Shown here in pieces: positions 59,639-64,000 of a stretch of DNA of 64,000 nucleotides. A program made the position numbers and the translations under genes. Origin of the DNA: Pseudomonadota bacterium (GTDB lineage Bacteria > Pseudomonadota > Gammaproteobacteria > Xanthomonadales > Xanthomonadaceae); the NCBI GenBank assembly GCA_023395465.1, contig JAEWZE010000048.1:62001-126000 (forward strand), written 5' to 3'. The notes under the pieces are model-generated. The model saw only the letters and a program-made list of their open reading frames with translations, was not told where the DNA came from and made no database searches. The number at the start of each line of letters is the position of its first letter. The stretch's first letter is position 1.

Positions 59639-61494
59639 CCGACCTGACTCGCTACGAAGATCCGTTCCGTCCGCCCCATGAGAAATGGGCAGTCGCAACG
59701 TGGGCCGTGAGCGGCCTGGCATCGATCGGACTGTACTTCTGGAGCCTGTATCCGGCCCCGATCTTCCTTGGCTTCGCCGCGCTGTGCATGGTCATGGCGT
59801 GCCTGCGCCTGATGCCGGTGATGGAGTTGACGGCACGCGCGCGCGCCATGCGCGGCATGGACAAGAGCTTCATCAGCCGCAAGGAACTGATCGAGATCGC
59901 GCGCAAGGAGCCGGACACGCTGGTGCTCGGCTACGGCTTCTCGTGGACGCAGAAGCACGCCCAGCTCGCGCACACCTTGCGCCAGCACGATCCCGAGCGC
60001 CTGGTGCCGCGCGACACCAAGATGGTCGGCCACCGCTGGATCCACGGCCTGGGGCTGGAGGACGAGAAGGTGGTTCGCATGCCCTTCGCCCACGCGGGCG
60101 TCCACACCATCATCATCGGCACCACCGGTGCGGGTAAGACCCGAATGTTCGACATGCTGATCGCGCAGTACATCGCGGCCGGCTACAGCGTGATCATCCT
60201 CGACCCGAAGGGCGACCAGGACATGTGCGACTCGGCGCGCGCCGGCGCCAGGGAACTCAAGGACGAGGACATCGTCTACTTCCACCCGGCGTTCCCCGAA
60301 CGCTCGCACCGCATCGACCCGCTGGCCAACTTCAACCGCCCGACGGAGTTGGCCACCCGCATCGCCAGCCTGATCGCGTCCGAGTCCAACTCGGACCCGT
60401 TTACCGCATTCTCGATGATGGCCCTCAACAAGCTGGCCGAAGGGCTGCTCTTCGTTCATGCCCGCCCGTCGCTGGTGCTCCTGCGCCGGATGCTCGAGAA
60501 CGGCATGACGGGGTTGCTGATCAAGGTCCTCGAGACGCACTTCGAGAACGTCCGCCCCTCGCGGGACAGCGCGGGGCGCGAGCTTCCGCATGGCTGGACG
60601 TCTGAATCCCGCCCCTACCTGGCCAGCGCCAAGATCAAGTCGGAAGACGACAAGGCCACGGCGATGATCCAGTATTACCGGGACCACATCGTCGCCTACC
60701 ACCCGAACCCCATCGTGGAAGGTCTGATCTCGAGCTTCGAGCACGACTCGACCCACTTCGGGAAGATGGTGACCTCGCTGATGCCGGTGCTGATCATGCT
60801 CACTTCCGGAGCCATGGGCGGGCTGCTCTCTCCCGACTACGAGGACCCGGATGACGAGCGGCCGATCACCAATTTCAAGAAGGTCACCCAGTCCGGTCGC
60901 TGCTGCTACATCGGCCTGGACTCGCTCTCGGACTCCATGGTGGCGTCCTGTATCGGCGCACTGTTCCTGTCCGACATCACCGCGGTCGCCGGCGACCGCT
61001 ACAATTTCGGAGAGACGGGCCCGGACGCGGCCAAGCCGCCCAAGATCGCTGTGTTCGTCGACGAGGTGGCCGAGATCATGAACGCTCCGCTCGTGCAGCT
61101 GCTCAACAAGGGCCGCGGCGCAGGATTCACCATGTACCTGGCCACGCAGGCCGTTTCGGACATCACCGTGCGGCTCGGGTCGGTCGACCACACCTATCAG
61201 GCGCTCGGCAACACGAACAACCTGATCGCGCTGCGCTGCAACGATTACGGCACCCAGGAGTACATCTCGCAGCAGCTCGGGGAGGTGTCGGTAGCCTCGG
61301 TCAGCATCACCCAGGCGTCCAGCACGGACGCGGACAACCCATTGAACTTCCGAGGGTCTGTGGCCGAGAAGCTGGAGCGCGAGGACAAGCCGTTGCTGTC
61401 CCCCGACATCCTCGGCAGCCTGCCGGACCTGGAGGGGGTGGCGAAAATCTCAGGCGGGCGCGTCATAAAATGGCGCACCCCCATCCTGACATGA
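59635..61494 (+). CDS. traD: TraD-type conjugative coupling protein
   Basis: A 619-residue protein starting at GTG 59635, overlapping traI. It has two N-terminal membrane segments (residues of about 19-38 and 40-60), Walker A GTTGAGKTR (162-170), Walker B KIAVFVDEVAEIM and LATQAVSDITVRLG. This is the ring ATPase that brings the relaxase-DNA complex to the secretion channel. The TraI-TraD pairing matches MobH/SXT-type transfer modules. Confidence 0.92.
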   Translation: MTDLTRYEDPFRPPHEKWAVATWAVSGLASIGLYFWSLYPAPIFLGFAALCMVMACLRLMPVMELTARARAMRGMDKSFISRKELIEIARKEPDTLVLGYGFSWTQKHAQLAHTLRQHDPERLVPRDTKMVGHRWIHGLGLEDEKVVRMPFAHAGVHTIIIGTTGAGKTRMFDMLIAQYIAAGYSVIILDPKGDQDMCDSARAGARELKDEDIVYFHPAFPERSHRIDPLANFNRPTELATRIASLIASESNSDPFTAFSMMALNKLAEGLLFVHARPSLVLLRRMLENGMTGLLIKVLETHFENVRPSRDSAGRELPHGWTSESRPYLASAKIKSEDDKATAMIQYYRDHIVAYHPNPIVEGLISSFEHDSTHFGKMVTSLMPVLIMLTSGAMGGLLSPDYEDPDDERPITNFKKVTQSGRCCYIGLDSLSDSMVASCIGALFLSDITAVAGDRYNFGETGPDAAKPPKIAVFVDEVAEIMNAPLVQLLNKGRGAGFTMYLATQAVSDITVRLGSVDHTYQALGNTNNLIALRCNDYGTQEYISQQLGEVSVASVSITQASSTDADNPLNFRGSVAEKLEREDKPLLSPDILGSLPDLEGVAKISGGRVIKWRTPILT

Positions 61495-61536
61495 TCGCCC
61501 CCGCTTGCCTGAGCCCGGCCGGGAAAAGGAACCTGC

Positions 61537-62121
61537 TTGACCTTCATCTTCAGCCACTACCGGTCCCCGGACCGACTGCTCGACCACACGTTGGGCCAGA
61601 TGGAGTTCCCGCTGAAGATGGGCGCGATCTTCCGCGCCGAACCGCAGCTGCGCGAGCTGGCAGAGCGACTCGTCTGGCGCTTGAGCGCGGAGGTCGAACT
61701 GCCAACGTTGGCAGAGCGCCATCACCACCTCGTTGACGAGTGCTTGGCCAAGGCCTACGAGTGGTACTCGGAGTCGCCGATCCGCCAGCGCATGTCGCAT
61801 CGGGAGCAGCGCACCGCTTTCGCGGCCGGTCTGTTCCAGCCCCTGATGAACCTGCCATTCCTCACGATCACGGTCGATGGAGCGGAGTGGGACTTCATCA
61901 CCGGGCCGGACCTGTCCGAGTGCATTGCGCGCGGCCAGGTGGTGGCCTCTTGCGAGCGGCTGGATGACCCAACCGGCGACTTCAGCAACGCGACGGTGCG
62001 CATGATGGTGCTCACCCGTCTATACCCGGATGGCGGGCACCTGCTGCTCGACATCGATGTCAATCAGGTTTACTGGCCTCCCGCGTGGATGGATCCGATG
62101 AACCTGCCTGCGGAGAACTGA
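61537..62121 (+). CDS. Hypothetical protein in the tra operon
   Basis: A 194-residue soluble protein starting at TTG 61537, with AAGGAA 6 nt upstream. It carries LVWRLSAEVELPTLAERHHHLVDECLAKAYEWYSESP and a C-terminal beta-rich part. No domain is recognised. Its place between traD and the DUF4400 gene is where transfer modules of this type carry small accessory genes. Confidence 0.65.
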   Translation: MTFIFSHYRSPDRLLDHTLGQMEFPLKMGAIFRAEPQLRELAERLVWRLSAEVELPTLAERHHHLVDECLAKAYEWYSESPIRQRMSHREQRTAFAAGLFQPLMNLPFLTITVDGAEWDFITGPDLSECIARGQVVASCERLDDPTGDFSNATVRMMVLTRLYPDGGHLLLDIDVNQVYWPPAWMDPMNLPAEN

Positions 62122-62122
62122 G

Positions 62123-62758
62123 ATGTTCGGTGCGACCTGGTACAAGGCCCTCGTGATCGTCGGGGTCTACGTGACCTTCTACATGCTCCTGATCGGCGAG
62201 GACTACCTCAACCGGATGGTGGAGCGCGAGAGCGCCATCAACCGTCAATACTTCACGACCGAGGTGGTCGACCAATCCGAGGCACGCGCGACGCGCTGGT
62301 TCACCAAGACCTTCGTGGACACTGGCGTGATGGCCCACTCCTTCGACATGTTCATCCCGACGCAGGAGGAGATCGATCGGACGCCTACGCTTGACCCCGA
62401 GTTCGGGCAACCGATCTTCGGCTGGTTCGAGCGCCGCGTGCGCGCGTGGTGGACCCTGGTCTGGTCCTCATTCACCCGCGCGTCGTCCCTGCTGATCTGG
62501 CTGCCGCTTGTTCCGCTTTTCATCGTCCCATGGGCCGTGGATGGCTGGACCCAGCGACAGCGCCGCAAGCACACCTTCGAGATCGCCAGCGCGACGCGGC
62601 AGCACATGTCCATCATGGCGCTCACCGCCATCCCGCTGCTGCTGGCGGCGGTCATTACCTCGCCGGTCCTCCTGCACCCGATGTTCGCCCCCCTGATGCT
62701 GTTGGCCAGCGGCGCGCTGATCTACGCGGTCATGTCGAACTTCATGAAGCGCGCCTAG
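62123..62758 (+). CDS. DUF4400-type transfer membrane protein
   Basis: A 211-residue protein one base after the previous stop. It has membrane segments near residues 8-25 (ALVIVGVYVTFYMLLIG), 118-138 (SSLLIWLPLVPLFIVPWAV) and two at 165-205 (SIMALTAIPLLLAAVITSPVLLHPMFAPLMLLASGALIYAV). The layout and RRKHTFEIASATRQHMSIMA match DUF4400 proteins found after traI-traD in MobH transfer modules. Confidence 0.75.
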   Translation: MFGATWYKALVIVGVYVTFYMLLIGEDYLNRMVERESAINRQYFTTEVVDQSEARATRWFTKTFVDTGVMAHSFDMFIPTQEEIDRTPTLDPEFGQPIFGWFERRVRAWWTLVWSSFTRASSLLIWLPLVPLFIVPWAVDGWTQRQRRKHTFEIASATRQHMSIMALTAIPLLLAAVITSPVLLHPMFAPLMLLASGALIYAVMSNFMKRA

Positions 62759-63238
62759 CCCAGCCGGCGTAGGCAGCCGGGATCGTGCCTTCGCCTGCAA
62801 AGCACGGTCCGCGCGGGCTGAAAGGGCAGGGGTCCTGCTGGCCTGCTTTGGCTTCGGTGAGAGCTGACCCGCCTTGATCCAAGAAGTCCGGGCGGGACAC
62901 GCCGATTGAGCGCCCAGCGACGAGCGCCAAGCGACCAAAGGTCGGCTTACCTGCGCAGCCTGTCGGCTGGTCGCCGATGCCGCCGCGCACAGACTTTCGG
63001 CAGAGCAACGGCTGCGCAACCACCAGCAACGCCCTATTGGCTACGCCGGCCGCGCGCAGCGTGAATCGGATAGCATCCAGCCAGGGGGATCCTGGCTGTG
63101 CCACGCACGCCGGGTGTTGCGCAACCGCAACTTTCGCAGCTGCGGCAGCCCTCCATAGTTTCCATCGCCACCCGGTTCTCGGGTGGTGGTTGGAGCGCTC
63201 GCGACCGAGTTCCATCCACAACCGCAACAGGGGGATTT
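62759..63238. other. Intergenic region after the tra genes
   Basis: About 480 bp with no credible gene. It has a 10-bp palindrome GTTGCGCAAC at 63116-63125 and promoter motif L right after it. A transfer origin near these genes is possible, but I see no nic-like sequence to support it. Confidence 0.45.
63127..63159 (+). promoter_or_regulatory. Recurrent promoter-like motif, member L (63239 gene)
   Basis: The box GCAACTTT starts at 63127 and CCATAGT begins at offset 27 (63153). The ATG at 63239 is 112 bp from the box start, farther than in other members. Confidence 0.5.
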
Positions 63239-63568
63239 ATGACGATCGACGTGAACGAAATGGCGGCCCAGCAGGTCCAGCTGGACCGCGCCAAGGAGCA
63301 GGCCGTGCTCAACCAGCATGGCGGTACCGTTAAGGCCATCAAGGTCCTGCGCATCCTTGGCTGGCTGTGCGCCCTGGTGCCCATCATCGGCATCATCGGC
63401 ATCGGCTTGTTGGCAGGCTTCATCCCGTTGGTGGGTTTCATCTACCTGGCCACGCAGGGTGCGCCGCGCTACGCGGTGAAGCAGATCCTGATCAGCTTCC
63501 TTGCCGGCGCCGCCGCCACGATCGCCTGGTTGATCGTCAACGGTATCGTCGTCGCGATGTTCGGCTGA
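63239..63568 (+). CDS. Small two-helix membrane protein
   Basis: A 109-residue protein from ATG 63239, with GGGGGA upstream. A cytosolic N-terminal helix is followed by two hydrophobic segments (LRILGWLCALVPIIGIIGIGLLAGFIPLVGFIYLA and ILISFLAGAAATIAWLIVNGIVVAMFG). No family is recognised. It ends just before a GC-rich hairpin. Confidence 0.7.
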   Translation: MTIDVNEMAAQQVQLDRAKEQAVLNQHGGTVKAIKVLRILGWLCALVPIIGIIGIGLLAGFIPLVGFIYLATQGAPRYAVKQILISFLAGAAATIAWLIVNGIVVAMFG

Positions 63569-63576
63569 TGCAGGCA

Positions 63577-63602
63577 GCCGGGGCGGCAGCCGTCGCCCCG
63601 GC
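63577..63602 (+). terminator. GC-rich hairpin after the 63239 gene
   Basis: GCCGGGGC (63577-63584) pairs with GCCCCGGC (63595-63602). There is no U run, so its terminator activity is uncertain. Confidence 0.4.
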
Positions 63603-63646
63603 ACGGAATTCACTCGAGGTGTAACGCGCCTCGCGCATGGGGAACG

Positions 63647-64000
63647 ATGATGGTCAAGCTCAGATGGCTGCTTGCGGCTGCCCTGGTGCCGGCGCTGGCT
63701 GCCTGCACGATGTCGCAAACCCGTAATGGAGTCGATTTCGGCTGGCTTGAGCCCGGGATCACAGTGGAGCAGTTCAAGACCGCCAACGGCTCCGCTCGTA
63801 TCCGAAAGCACCTGGACGGTACGTGGGGGCTGTACTTTGGCAACAAGCTTGCTCAGTACAAGATGGGTCGGTTTGCCAACGTTCGACTGATCGAGTCACA
63901 CGAGGCGCCGGGCAAGACGGCAGCTCTCCTCGAGTTCCGCCAGAACGATGGCTGCACGTCCTATGAGCTGCTGACGATCACGAATAACAATGTTGGTCGC
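63647..64000 (+). CDS. Lipoprotein, C-terminus cut by window edge
   Basis: An open frame of 118 codons from ATG 63647 to the window end, with no stop. The start has a lipoprotein signal (LLAAALVPALAAC, Cys20). The mature part (RNGVDFGWLEPGITVEQFKTANGSARIRKHLDGTWGLYFG) is not recognised. It is probably an envelope protein. Confidence 0.7.
   Translation, partial: MMVKLRWLLAAALVPALAACTMSQTRNGVDFGWLEPGITVEQFKTANGSARIRKHLDGTWGLYFGNKLAQYKMGRFANVRLIESHEAPGKTAALLEFRQNDGCTSYELLTITNNNVGR

Noticed and set aside
59569..61191. Long minus-strand frame opposite traD
   Set aside because: The plus strand encodes an unmistakable coupling protein. The antisense frame is a codon-bias shadow.
62759..63238. Transfer origin after the tra genes
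   Set aside because: There is no recognisable nic motif or iteron set. Only a 10-bp palindrome and a promoter motif were found, so I did not call an oriT.

Overview
The window is a GC-rich (roughly two-thirds G+C by eye) stretch of a large conjugative element, most likely a plasmid, from a proteobacterium. A gammaproteobacterium of the Xanthomonadaceae type would fit, but nothing here proves the host. Plasmid hallmarks are a ParA/ParB pair, a winged-helix gene that may be the replication initiator and is flanked by arrays of a 17-bp palindrome, a PRTRC cassette (ParB-related, ThiF-related cassette), an R64-like thin (type IVb) pilus operon, a MobH/TraI_2 relaxase with a TraD coupling protein, and SSB. 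I see no rRNA, tRNA, transposase, integrase or CRISPR array. Both ends cut through genes.

Layout. 1-3434: an SRAP-family protein (cut by the left edge) and small hypothetical genes on both strands. 3609-12076: a WGR/DNA-ligase-like gene, then the PRTRC genes ParB-E-C-F-B-A-ThiF and a secreted nuclease. PRTRC C, B, A and ThiF correspond to ubiquitin-like, E2-like, JAMM peptidase and E1-like components. 12169-17241: small genes, including tandem paralogs, and a DinG-like helicase. 17242-25040: the maintenance region, with parAB, the Rep candidate, 13 copies of the palindrome, modular repeats and two tandem ParB-like paralogs plus a third remnant. 25140-41054: an amidase, a membrane-anchored Cas4-like nuclease, the pil operon (PilL, N, P-like, O2, Q, R, S, V), a proline-rich secreted protein, two lytic transglycosylases, a PilT-like ATPase and RdgC. 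41064-51817: a recombination/repair block (RusA, UvrD-like, RecJ, SSB, RecG-like) with small unknown genes. 51812-64000: hypothetical genes, an AP2/Myb-like DNA-binding protein, TraI-TraD-(unknown)-DUF4400 transfer genes and two small envelope proteins.

How it may work together. TraI and TraD process and deliver DNA. The thin pilus would mediate mating contact, although the mating-pore genes and a prepilin peptidase are not in this window. ParAB and the palindromes would maintain copies. The unusually full set of DNA-processing enzymes (ligase-like, DinG, RecG, RecJ, UvrD, RusA, RdgC, SSB, SRAP, Cas4-like) would handle the single-stranded and broken DNA made during transfer and establishment.

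The most notable new signal is a promoter-like motif found by reading upstream regions. A (G/C)(C/T)AAnTTT box is followed, always with its second block at offset 27 from the box start, by a -10-like block. It lies about 57-75 bp before 11 start codons and 112 bp before one more. Most of its targets are the DNA-metabolism and PRTRC genes, which suggests one shared regulon.
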